Virus record (IMG/VR): IMGVR_UViG_3300025099_003636 | Span: 1-64,000 of that record | Source: a virus | Direction: 5' to 3' (one strand) | DNA: 64,000 bases | Translations under genes and position numbers: made by a program | Notes under the pieces: model-generated | Seen by the model: the letters and a program-made list of their open reading frames with translations, nothing else | Databases searched by the model: none | Told to the model about the DNA's origin: nothing | In this document: piece by piece, positions 35,657 through 43,609 of the stretch | Layout of the letters: each line of letters starts with the position of its first letter | Position numbering within the stretch: position 1 is the first letter of the stretch

Positions 35657-36970
35657 CTATAGGTTATATAAAAAGTCTTTTTCTTCTTGTGACAATGAGT
35701 CCATACCACTTTTATTTATTTTATCTAGAATTGTGTCCATGTCAAATGACGTTTCATCTGTAGGTGGTAAATCTGGAGATGGTTCTACAATTTCACCTGT
35801 CGCATCTTCATAATCCTCATCTTTTAATTGTTTTTTTATATCCCCAACTATTTTTGCTACCATATCTTTACCTCTTTGTGAGCCAGATAAAATTTCTTTT
35901 GCCAAACCAATAAATGGTTCTGGTTCCAAAGAAACTATATTATAATATAGGTAGTTTTTTATCCTACCATAATCTTCACTAGTTAATAACTCTTCTGGAT
36001 AAGACTCTAAAAATTTTTCCCAAATAACCGGACCTAATCTTAAATCCCATACTTCTGCTGGTAAAGTATCTTCAGAACCAATAACCTCTTCTGCAAACTC
36101 TGGGTCAGAAGGAAGTCCATGCATTGATACGTATTCCATAACACCTTTCCATAGTTCATGCACTAGGATTGGAAACATAATTCCTTTGGCTCTAATTGTT
36201 GGTGGGTCGGTTTGTAAGTCAACCTCCTCTCTTCCTCCAGCCATTGAATCTGCCCCACTTCCAACAAGACCTTCCATATCCGGCATAATCCAATACATTA
36301 AATCGTTTACGGACATAATTAAAGAATATAGATTAACTAAATCCGGGTCAATTTCATTTAAAGTTTCATTAACTAAATGATACATATAGTGAGCTTTTTT
36401 AGCGGACCCCTGTATTAAAGAATTAATTAACCTTCTTTTTTGTTTTTCTAAATCTAACTTTGCTAACCTCTCAGCTGCTTCCTTATCCTCGACATCTGGT
36501 TGGTCGAATTTTAATTCTTTCTTTTTCTTTTCTTGTGGTTTTTTTTGCATCCCTTCTAGAGTTGGTTTTTCTAGTTTTGCATCAAATTGTAAATCACCCT
36601 CTGGTATTGCCATTTGGTCAACTACTAATGAAACCGCTAAATCCTCTAGTTTTTGTTTATTTTGTGCCTCTATTGCCATTGTTCTTTGTACTGCACTCAT
36701 TAACATGGGTTGTAAAGACATGGCTGTTTGTGGATTTATCTCTTCCAAACCAGTAGCTTCTTTAACTTTATCTATAACATCTTTAAATCTTTTAGATGCT
36801 ATTATTTCTTCAAAATTGTTTTGGTCATTTTCTTTTCCTGGGAAAGACTGGTGTGCACCTAATGGGTGTTTTCTAGACCTTAATTTACTTTCAATGTCAG
36901 GTGACATTCTTTCCGGTCTACCACTATAATCAATCGGTGGTGCTTCATTTAATTTAGTTTTTTTAGACAT
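35657..36970 (-). CDS. Uncharacterised probable virion protein
   Basis: 437 aa, acidic. The N-terminus MSKKTKLNE followed by APPIDYSGRPERMSP carries an LxE candidate protease site. Helical charged stretches (KKPQEKKKKELKFDQPDVED) surround a more ordered central domain (IMFPILVHELWKGVMEYVSM, EVWDLRLGPVIWEKFLESYP). The HELW segment is not an HExxH zinc motif. Not recognised. Its place directly upstream of terminase and portal suggests a head or packaging role. Four bases separate it from the next upstream gene. Confidence 0.5.
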   Translation of the reverse strand: MSKKTKLNEAPPIDYSGRPERMSPDIESKLRSRKHPLGAHQSFPGKENDQNNFEEIIASKRFKDVIDKVKEATGLEEINPQTAMSLQPMLMSAVQRTMAIEAQNKQKLEDLAVSLVVDQMAIPEGDLQFDAKLEKPTLEGMQKKPQEKKKKELKFDQPDVEDKEAAERLAKLDLEKQKRRLINSLIQGSAKKAHYMYHLVNETLNEIDPDLVNLYSLIMSVNDLMYWIMPDMEGLVGSGADSMAGGREEVDLQTDPPTIRAKGIMFPILVHELWKGVMEYVSMHGLPSDPEFAEEVIGSEDTLPAEVWDLRLGPVIWEKFLESYPEELLTSEDYGRIKNYLYYNIVSLEPEPFIGLAKEILSGSQRGKDMVAKIVGDIKKQLKDEDYEDATGEIVEPSPDLPPTDETSFDMDTILDKINKSGMDSLSQEEKDFLYNL

Positions 36971-36973
36971 ACC

Positions 36974-38035
36974 TTATTCTTCTGTTATGTTATCAAAAGT
37001 TAACCAATCAGGTAATTTGTTTTTTCTTGCCTTAGGTTTTGGTTTAGTGCTTGGATTAGGTACTTTGAAGGGTCCTCTTCTCTTTTTTTCACCTGGTTTT
37101 GTTGTTGGAGGTGCAATTGTTGGTGCTTCTAATGGTGAATTTTCATCCAAGTTTTCCTCACCAACGATATTCCCATCTAACTGCACTTCACCAGATTCTT
37201 TTATAATAAGTTCTATTACTTTATTTGGTGATTTTAAATACCCTTTGATGTCTCCTTTGATGTTTTCTACAACAATCTTCATCGGTGGGTTCATTTCCTT
37301 GGTTAATTCGTTAACCATATTAAAAGCCTTTTTCTGTTTGTCTAACTTATTTTTAGATGTTTTATTTTGTGTTTCTTTTACTGTTTTAATAAAATTAGCT
37401 TTTGTTATCTCCGCTGGTTGATTATTCTCAACTAGGGATATAATCCAATTTTCTAGAATTTCACCTTCAGTTAGTTTATTAGGTAAATCATCAACATTTT
37501 TTGTTGTTGTGTAATCCTCTATTTGTTTAAGTGTCATTTCTTTTGCGGCTTTTAGAACAGCGTTATCGTCTCTACCGTCACCACAATCTTTATAGTTACT
37601 TTTTTTACAAGCGTGAACTAATTTATAAAAATTGTATTGGGATTGGGATACCGCTTCTTCACTCATCTCCGTATCATCACCAGAATTTATTAAAGTTTTT
37701 TCTTCACCATCAGAATATTTAAATTTTGTTATAGGTTCGCCATCTTTTGTAACTTCTACCTCATCAGGTTTTTCTTCTTCATTAGTAGTTACGGTCACTG
37801 AACCATCGTCATTAGGTGTAACAGTACCATCAACAGTTAAACCACCAGATTCCTGTTTCATTTTATCTACTTCTGATTTGGTGTAGGTGGTCTTTTTTAC
37901 TGTGGCTGTTTCAGCTTCCTTTAATATTTTTTTACTTAATACTTGTAATTGTTTGTCTGAAAATAAAGATAGGGTTCTATGTGTGAACCCTTCGTTGATT
38001 AATTTTGTAATTAATTTTTTTCTATTTTTTGGCAT
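36974..38035 (-). CDS. Uncharacterised protein with candidate capsid-targeting N-terminus
   Basis: About 353 aa from the ATG at 38035; an ATG at 38053 would deepen the overlap with the upstream gene. It starts MPKNRKKLITKLINE followed by G, with a second site ILKE followed by A near residue 40. The middle is acidic and Thr/Lys-rich (GTVTPNDDGSVTVTTNEEEK). A small Cys cluster (LVHACKKSNYKDCGDGRDDN) occurs around residue 140. The C-terminus is Pro/Lys-rich (PFKVPNPSTKPKPKARKNKL). Function unknown; possibly internal head protein. Confidence 0.5.
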   Translation of the reverse strand: MPKNRKKLITKLINEGFTHRTLSLFSDKQLQVLSKKILKEAETATVKKTTYTKSEVDKMKQESGGLTVDGTVTPNDDGSVTVTTNEEEKPDEVEVTKDGEPITKFKYSDGEEKTLINSGDDTEMSEEAVSQSQYNFYKLVHACKKSNYKDCGDGRDDNAVLKAAKEMTLKQIEDYTTTKNVDDLPNKLTEGEILENWIISLVENNQPAEITKANFIKTVKETQNKTSKNKLDKQKKAFNMVNELTKEMNPPMKIVVENIKGDIKGYLKSPNKVIELIIKESGEVQLDGNIVGEENLDENSPLEAPTIAPPTTKPGEKKRRGPFKVPNPSTKPKPKARKNKLPDWLTFDNITEE

Positions 38036-38429
38036 GTTCAAAAAGTTTATCAAATTTTAATATTATATCTCTTGAATATAATTTATCTTTTACATTTTCT
38101 AGACTATCTCCATAATGAAAGACGAGTCTTTCTTCGTCGTCATCATACTCATCATCATAACTTTCCCAGCCTAAAGCTATTACGTTGTCTAAAGCATGCT
38201 CCATTCCAAAGTAGTCAGAGTTCTGAACCAAGTCTAATTTTACACTAGTTCCTTCTAAAATCCCAACTTTTTTTATATACTCCATTTCTGGGGGTCCTGG
38301 TTTTCCATGAGCTGGCGTAGAATCCCAATCCTCACCCCATAATTCGTCTGAGTCTTGACCAAATATAAATTCGTAAATATTTTCTTGTTTATAGTTAGGT
38401 CCTAATTCGTTAACGAATATAAGTTTCAT
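38022..38429 (-). CDS. Conserved phage-type hypothetical protein
   Basis: 135 aa. Starts MKLIFVNELGPNYKQENIYE and contains GKPGPPEMEYIKKVGIL, LDLVQNSDYFGMEHALDNV and IALGWESYDD. I believe similar proteins are frequent in uncultured marine T4-like phages but no function is known. It is acidic at the C-terminus. It overlaps both flanking genes slightly, so the three are likely co-translated. Confidence 0.5.
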   Translation of the reverse strand: MKLIFVNELGPNYKQENIYEFIFGQDSDELWGEDWDSTPAHGKPGPPEMEYIKKVGILEGTSVKLDLVQNSDYFGMEHALDNVIALGWESYDDEYDDDEERLVFHYGDSLENVKDKLYSRDIILKFDKLFEHAKK

Positions 38430-39550
38430 TATTTTATACTACCGTCTTTATTAATAAAAATATTTCTATCGTCTGATAATATAACTATTTCACCTTTTTT
38501 TGTTAAACCTTTAAGTTTAGAATATTTATTTTCATTCAAATATTTTTTAACACTTAATTCCTGTTCAATACTTCTAGATAATTTTTTTATACTTCCATTG
38601 ATTTTATTTTTACTAATCTTTTCTTGTATATATTCTTTTGGTGTTTGTTTTTTAACATAGGATTCTAATATTTGTGATACTCTACCTTTAAGTGATTCCA
38701 TAGCTAATTCTTCCTCTCCCTCCATTTCATCTTCATCAAAATCTAAATCTTCTGTACCCATATCAAGTTCCTCATCATCCATAGCTAATTCTTCATCACC
38801 AATTTCTTCATCACCATATACAGCTTCATCTTCCTCAAATCTAGATAGTACATCATCTCTATCTTCACCATCTAAATTATCTAAATCAACTGCTGAAATG
38901 ACTGAATTCAAAACATATTTTATATCTGCACTACCCAATTCTTCTCCAGCATCTCTTAATTTCTGACCTAATTTACCAGTTAACTTTTGGATTGGCTTCA
39001 TGAATCCTTCCATTTCCTCTTCAGTTTCTTCATCACCCATTTCAACTTCTTCGTCATCAAGGGCTAATTCCTCATCATCCATAGCTAATTCTTCATCTTC
39101 ACCGAAATCTAAATCTTCTTCATCACCCAGTTCATCAGCTGTAACATCAACTTCAGCTTCAGGTGTTTTTAAAACAAATTTATTTTCTGTATCAGCTTGT
39201 TCATATAGTGGTGTAGCTTCACCATTATTAAATTCTTCATTTAATGGTTTAAAAATTAGATTCATTCTTTTTAAAGCTGCTCCATAACTTTTAAACCTAT
39301 TTCTTTTTTTGTTGTGAATACCATCAATATAATCTAACTCTGATTCATTGATTCCTCTTTTTAAGTAATAACCGTCTTTTTCTTGTATTATAGCGTACGT
39401 ATTACCATCACTAGCTTTTTTACTAAATGATAATGTCTGGGTATGGTAAGCAGTGTTTTTTTCTGTTTCACCGTAAGTCGCGATTTCCATGATTCTATTA
39501 ATCTTGTCTTGACCTGTTAATTTTTCACTTCCGATTGGTTTTAATGCCAT
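38429..39550 (-). CDS. Acidic protein with DEELAMDD repeats, second scaffold-like candidate
   Basis: 373 aa. The N-terminal 110 residues look ordered (IIQEKDGYYLKRGINESELD). A central region of about 150 residues is built from acidic repeats: DEELAMDDEEL recurs, interrupted by a short helix (GFMKPIQKLTGKLGQKLRDA). The C-terminus is basic (KKLSRSIEQELSVKKYLNEN). Candidate LxE sites (PLNE, PLYE) occur before the acidic region. The composition resembles the gp22-like scaffold at 28404. Role unknown: core protein, internal protein or DNA mimic. Confidence 0.5.
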   Translation of the reverse strand: MALKPIGSEKLTGQDKINRIMEIATYGETEKNTAYHTQTLSFSKKASDGNTYAIIQEKDGYYLKRGINESELDYIDGIHNKKRNRFKSYGAALKRMNLIFKPLNEEFNNGEATPLYEQADTENKFVLKTPEAEVDVTADELGDEEDLDFGEDEELAMDDEELALDDEEVEMGDEETEEEMEGFMKPIQKLTGKLGQKLRDAGEELGSADIKYVLNSVISAVDLDNLDGEDRDDVLSRFEEDEAVYGDEEIGDEELAMDDEELDMGTEDLDFDEDEMEGEEELAMESLKGRVSQILESYVKKQTPKEYIQEKISKNKINGSIKKLSRSIEQELSVKKYLNENKYSKLKGLTKKGEIVILSDDRNIFINKDGSIK

Positions 39551-39578
39551 TTTAATTATTTTTTATAATTTATTATTT

Positions 39579-39938
39579 TTAACTATTTAATCCTTCACCT
39601 CCTATTATTGTCGGAGCGTACATTGGAGCTCCTTGGTATGTCTGTACTGATGGTGCGGTTGTACCTGTCATATGTGTGGAACAAGAACAATCGTAACATA
39701 AAAAATATACCCCAACAGGTAAAGCTGATATGTGTCTAGGTTCTATAACTAAATCAAGTTTTGCTCCTATAGCACCTAAAGTATATACCACACCTTTGTA
39801 CGTAAAATTACTAGTAGCCGCACTTGCGAATATAGCACTGCATTTATAGTTTACGTATGTGGTGTCTTTACCATTCCATAATGTATCTGCCCCTATAGGT
39901 GTCGTTGGTATCGAGTTTCCTCCGTAGTTTCCAGCCAT
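39579..39938 (-). CDS. Small beta-rich protein, possible head decoration or fibre subunit
   Basis: 119 aa, Gly/Thr/Ala/Tyr-rich with few charges: NYGGNSIPTTPIGADTLWNG, YKGVVYTLGAIGAKLDLVIE and a Cys trio in YFLCYDCSCSTHMTG. Predicted mostly beta. It has no signal peptide. With its own late-type box and place beside head genes it may be a small outer capsid or tail protein. Not recognised by family. Confidence 0.45.
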   Translation of the reverse strand: MAGNYGGNSIPTTPIGADTLWNGKDTTYVNYKCSAIFASAATSNFTYKGVVYTLGAIGAKLDLVIEPRHISALPVGVYFLCYDCSCSTHMTGTTAPSVQTYQGAPMYAPTIIGGEGLNS

Positions 39939-39956
39939 AACTAAATATTCTTTTTT

Positions 39957-39964
39957 TATAAATA
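39957..39964 (-). promoter_or_regulatory. Candidate late promoter box
   Basis: On the - strand this reads TATTTATA, 19 bases upstream of the 119-aa gene. Confidence 0.4.
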
Positions 39965-39967
39965 GTC

Positions 39968-40714
39968 CTAAGTATCAGAAACGGAAGTTTCTAATGTAAG
40001 ACTTTTATCTATTAATTTATTTTTTATATCGTTTAATTTCCCTAAGTAACCATTTCTTCTTAAAAATTTAAAACTTAGGTTCTCATATGAGTATTCTCCT
40101 TTATCTTTCAGTCCAGCTCCTCTATACTTTTTTAGTTTCTTTTTTATCTCATCAATCGCTGTTAATAATGATTCTTCTTCTGCTCTTTCTACGTTATCTT
40201 CTATGTGGTCTATAGTATCCATCCATTGTTTAGATTTACTTAAAATTTTATGAGAATCTAAAACAACTTCTTCTAACTCAGGTTCTACAATCCACTCATC
40301 AAACATAACTGAATAAACTCCACTAGCAAAATGTGGTTCATCTTTATCTTGCACATAAATTTCTACCTCAAACCCTTTAACTTCTATATCCCTTAAAGAA
40401 TTCCAAATAATTCTACGACTATCCAAATACTTTTTTAAGAGTGATTCTTTGTCACCACCAAAATCTAATAGTAAGTGTAAATCAACATCAGAAAACTCTG
40501 ACCAGTTAAAATTGGATAAGGAACCGGTTAAAGTTATATCTTCTATGTCCATGTCAACATCAACAAAATTACTAAAGTCTTCTACTATAGCTAATAAAGA
40601 ATCTCTAATTTCAGGTTTCATTTTGTAGGTATTTCCATCCCAAAACCAAATCTGCGAATTTAATTCGTCATTGACTTGAAAACTTTTAAGAATATTTTTT
40701 TGGTTGTTTGCCAT
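39968..40714 (-). CDS. Nucleotidyltransferase of the pol-beta superfamily
   Basis: 248 aa. Near residue 65 the sequence LTGSLSNFNWSEFSDVDLHL gives the GS...SDxD signature of minimal nucleotidyltransferases, and a third acidic strand follows in FEVEIYVQD. The C-terminal half is helical (EDNVERAEEESLLTAIDEIK). Similar genes occur in marine T4-like phages, where targets are unknown. It could modify a tRNA, a protein or a nucleotide. A TATTTATT variant precedes the gene. Confidence 0.65.
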   Translation of the reverse strand: MANNQKNILKSFQVNDELNSQIWFWDGNTYKMKPEIRDSLLAIVEDFSNFVDVDMDIEDITLTGSLSNFNWSEFSDVDLHLLLDFGGDKESLLKKYLDSRRIIWNSLRDIEVKGFEVEIYVQDKDEPHFASGVYSVMFDEWIVEPELEEVVLDSHKILSKSKQWMDTIDHIEDNVERAEEESLLTAIDEIKKKLKKYRGAGLKDKGEYSYENLSFKFLRRNGYLGKLNDIKNKLIDKSLTLETSVSDT

Positions 40715-40739
40715 ACTAATAAATATATGGACTTTATTA

Positions 40740-40985
40740 CTATGACAATTTTTTATATTTATAACTTCTAGATATATTTTTAGAAAAATAACTGCCTTGA
40801 CTTTCAGACATTCTCATTTTTGTAAAAATCTTAATCGGTACTTTTTCATATGAATATGCCCCACCTTTTGCAAACTCAACAATCAGTTCATTAGTTTCTG
40901 TATTGTATTTTGTTTTTCCTAGATTAGTGGAGTCATACTCATTTATGATAAACTTACCTTCTATTTTTTCAGATTTTATTGCCAT
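40740..40985 (-). CDS. KTSC-domain protein
   Basis: 81 aa. The pattern ELIVEFAKGGAYSYEKVPIK followed by SESQGSYFSKNISRSYKYKK matches the KTSC domain, a small domain fused or adjacent to lysyl-tRNA synthetase or phage proteins, of unproven function. It shares its start/stop overlap with the glutaredoxin gene upstream, so the two are likely co-expressed. Confidence 0.7.
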   Translation of the reverse strand: MAIKSEKIEGKFIINEYDSTNLGKTKYNTETNELIVEFAKGGAYSYEKVPIKIFTKMRMSESQGSYFSKNISRSYKYKKLS

Positions 40986-41428
40986 TATTGTTGTGGTACT
41001 GGTGCTGGTGTAGGTCTTGGGTGAGGAGGAGGTGTAACATTAGGTGTCGCTACACTATCTACTTTTTGTTGTAATGTCTGTAATGTTTGATTTGTTTGAT
41101 TAAGTAGTAATGTTATATTTTTAACAGCATTATTTACTTGTTCTATTTTTTCATCAATAGACAATCTTTTCATTGGGTTTTCCTTAAAGTGATTAATTCT
41201 AGCGATTAACTCTTCTGAAGTTCTAAAATCTCTGTTAGGTAACCAAGTCTCTTCTTGACACACGATTGTTGGTGTCATTCCAATCCCTGTAACTCTAATT
41301 ATTTCATTCCAGTCCCCGATATTTTCTGAAGTAATTATTTCTTCAAAACTAATCTCTGCTTTTTTTAAGTCATCTTTAATTTTATTACAATAATGACATG
41401 TTGGGTTTGTATATATTTTAATTTTCAT
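40985..41428 (-). CDS. Glutaredoxin-like protein with extended C-terminus
   Basis: 147 aa. The redox motif is IYTNPTCHYCNKIKDDLK (CHYC), with the cis-Pro segment GIGMTPTIV. The thioredoxin fold covers residues 1-80. The rest is a helical segment and a Pro-rich tail (PNVTPPPHPRPTPAPVPQQ), unusual for glutaredoxins. It probably reduces phage ribonucleotide reductase or other disulfides. It lies downstream of dnaK beyond a hairpin. Confidence 0.75.
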   Translation of the reverse strand: MKIKIYTNPTCHYCNKIKDDLKKAEISFEEIITSENIGDWNEIIRVTGIGMTPTIVCQEETWLPNRDFRTSEELIARINHFKENPMKRLSIDEKIEQVNNAVKNITLLLNQTNQTLQTLQQKVDSVATPNVTPPPHPRPTPAPVPQQ

Positions 41429-41460
41429 ATTATATTTTTTTTTAATACTAATAATTTATA

Positions 41461-41496
41461 TTGTGATTGGGAAGTATATTTTCCTCCCAATCACAA
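41461..41496 (-). terminator. Hairpin downstream of dnaK
   Basis: Perfect 12-bp inverted repeat: TTGTGATTGGGA (41461-41472) and TCCCAATCACAA (41485-41496), 12-base loop. It begins seven bases after the dnaK stop on the - strand. The following tract is AU-rich but not a clean U-run, so it could be a terminator or an mRNA-stabilising hairpin. Confidence 0.65.
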
Positions 41497-41502
41497 ATTA
41501 TT

Positions 41503-43368
41503 TTACTTAACTTCTTCGAATTCAACGTCTGTGGCATCAGCTTTTGTTGTGTTATCAGTTTCTGGTACTTCAGTTTCTTGGTAAAGTTTAGTGCTTATCT
41601 CTTGCCAAGTACTATTAAGTTTTTCTGTTAAATCCTCAACTCCTTCCATATCTTCAGACTCAATAACTTCTTTAAGTTCTTTAATATTATTTTCTAGTCT
41701 AGATTTGTCCGTATCATCTAATTTATCTCCAAACTCTTCTATTTGTTTTTCTGTTTGGAATATTAGTGCGTCGGCTTCATTTAACTTATTAATTTTTTCT
41801 AACTTTTCGTTATCATCTTTGGCGTTAAGTTCAGCTTCTTTTTTCATTCTATCAATTTCATCTTCGGATAAACTACTTCCAGACTCAATTTTAATATTTT
41901 GTTGTTTACCAGTTCCTTTGTCCACAGCTTTAACATCGATTATACCATTAGCATCAATGTCAAATGTAACCTCAATTTGTGGTATACCTCTTTGAGCTGG
42001 TGGGATATCTGTTAGTTGAAATCTACCTAGTGTTCTATTGTCGTTGGACATAGGTCTTTCGCCTTGTAGTACATGTATGTCAACAGCTGGTTGATTATTT
42101 ACCGCGGTTGAGAATACTTGACTTTTTGATGTTGGGATTGTTGTGTTGGCGTCTATTAATTTTGTCATAACTTGGCCCATGGTTTCAATACCTAAAGAAA
42201 GTGGTGTTACATCTAACAATAAAACGTCATTTACATCACCAGCTAAAACACCACCTTGTATTGCTGCACCCATCGCTACAACTTCATCTGGATTCACCCC
42301 TTTAGATGGTTTTTTATTAAATAATTTTTCTACAGCCTCTTGTACCGCTGGGATTCTAGTAGAACCACCTACTAATAAAATTTCATCAATATCAGATGCT
42401 TTTAATTTTGCGTCTTTTAAAGCTTTTCTACATGGTGTTAAACTTTTTTTAACTAAATCACTAACCATAGATTCAAATTTTGCTCTAGATAAATTACGTA
42501 CTAGATGTTTTGGTCCTGTATTGTCTGCGGTAATATAAGGTAGATTAATTTCTGTTGTATTTGAGTTTGATAGTTCTACTTTTGCTTTTTCTGCGGCCTC
42601 TCTTAGTCTTTGTAATGCTGCAGCATCTTTAGATAAATCCATATTATTTTCAGTTTTAAATTCGTCTACCAACCAATCTATAATTTTTTCATCAAAATTG
42701 TCACCACCTAAATGTGTGTCACCATTCGTAGATTTTACTTCAAATACCCCGTCACCAAGTTCTAATATAGAAACATCAAATGTACCACCACCAAGGTCGT
42801 ATACCGCAACAGTCATATCCTTATTTTGTTTATCCATACCGTAAGCAAGTGCTGCAGCTGTAGGTTCATTAATAATCCTTAACACATTTAATCCAGATAT
42901 TTCTCCAGCTTCTTTTGTTGCATTTCTTTGTTCATCATTAAAATAAGCTGGTACAGTAATTACCGCATCTGTAACTTTTTCCCCAAGATAGTCTTCCGCT
43001 GTTTTTTTCAAATTCTGTAATACTACAGCTGAAATTTCTTGTGGTACATATTTTTTATCATTTACAGTTATGTTTACTGTGTCTTTTACACCTTTAACTA
43101 CTGAATAAGGCATCTTTTTTGCCTCTTTACTAATTTCACTAAACTTACTACCAATAAATCTTTTTACTGAATAGATAGTATTTTCAGGATTTGTAACTGC
43201 TTGTCTTTTTGCGGGGTCACCTACACTTCTGTCCCCCTCTTTAAACGATACAATAGAAGGTGTGGTTCTTTTTCCTTCTGCATTTACAATTATTTCTGGG
43301 TTTCCACCCTCAACCACGGAAACACACGAATTTGTTGTTCCTAAATCGATTCCAATTACTTTTGCCAT
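41503..43368 (-). CDS. dnaK: Full-length chaperone DnaK (Hsp70)
   Basis: 621 aa, close to full bacterial length. The nucleotide-binding domain shows [71 protein letters not shown] and [13 protein letters not shown]. The interdomain linker [18 protein letters not shown] and the substrate domain follow, then the helical lid and a C-terminal VEFEEVK like Bacteroidota DnaK. All visible catalytic motifs are intact, so it should be active. No DnaJ or GrpE is visible, so host co-chaperones would be needed. It was likely acquired from a Bacteroidota host. Confidence 0.95.
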   Translation of the reverse strand: MAKVIGIDLGTTNSCVSVVEGGNPEIIVNAEGKRTTPSIVSFKEGDRSVGDPAKRQAVTNPENTIYSVKRFIGSKFSEISKEAKKMPYSVVKGVKDTVNITVNDKKYVPQEISAVVLQNLKKTAEDYLGEKVTDAVITVPAYFNDEQRNATKEAGEISGLNVLRIINEPTAAALAYGMDKQNKDMTVAVYDLGGGTFDVSILELGDGVFEVKSTNGDTHLGGDNFDEKIIDWLVDEFKTENNMDLSKDAAALQRLREAAEKAKVELSNSNTTEINLPYITADNTGPKHLVRNLSRAKFESMVSDLVKKSLTPCRKALKDAKLKASDIDEILLVGGSTRIPAVQEAVEKLFNKKPSKGVNPDEVVAMGAAIQGGVLAGDVNDVLLLDVTPLSLGIETMGQVMTKLIDANTTIPTSKSQVFSTAVNNQPAVDIHVLQGERPMSNDNRTLGRFQLTDIPPAQRGIPQIEVTFDIDANGIIDVKAVDKGTGKQQNIKIESGSSLSEDEIDRMKKEAELNAKDDNEKLEKINKLNEADALIFQTEKQIEEFGDKLDDTDKSRLENNIKELKEVIESEDMEGVEDLTEKLNSTWQEISTKLYQETEVPETDNTTKADATDVEFEEVK

Positions 43369-43456
43369 TTTTAATTTTGTTTTTAATTTATTGTCTTTTT
43401 AATTATAAGACATTTATTATTATTTGTCACCCCCAAAAAAGATTTTTTTATATTGT

Positions 43457-43487
43457 TTTGGTTGTTTATTTATTTTTATTACTTTTG
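43457..43487 (+). promoter_or_regulatory. Bacteroidota-type promoter for the Clp ATPase gene
   Basis: -33 box TTTG at 43457-43460 (extended as TTTGGTTG), 19-base spacer, -7 box TACTTTTG at 43480-43487. Matches the Bacteroidota consensus TTTG / TAnnTTTG. It would give a 5' leader of about 115 bases before the ATG at 43610. Confidence 0.65.
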
Positions 43488-43548
43488 TAGTACAAATACT
43501 ATACCATTAGTATGTTTTTAAATAATTTATGTCATAATGTCAATACCT

Positions 43549-43578
43549 ACTGACATACTGTCAGTTATTGATATTTAT
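43549..43578 (+). promoter_or_regulatory. Inverted repeat and late-box variant upstream of the Clp gene
   Basis: ACTGACA-TAC-TGTCAGT at 43549-43565 is a perfect 7-bp-arm inverted repeat, with further GTCA half-sites at 43531 and 43539. It may be an operator. A TATTTATG at 43571-43578 resembles the late box. The rest of the 241-base gap between dnaK and clp shows no gene, and no clear dnaK promoter was recognised. Confidence 0.4.
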
Positions 43579-43609
43579 GACTTTTTATATTAACTTTAAA
43601 TAAAAAAAT

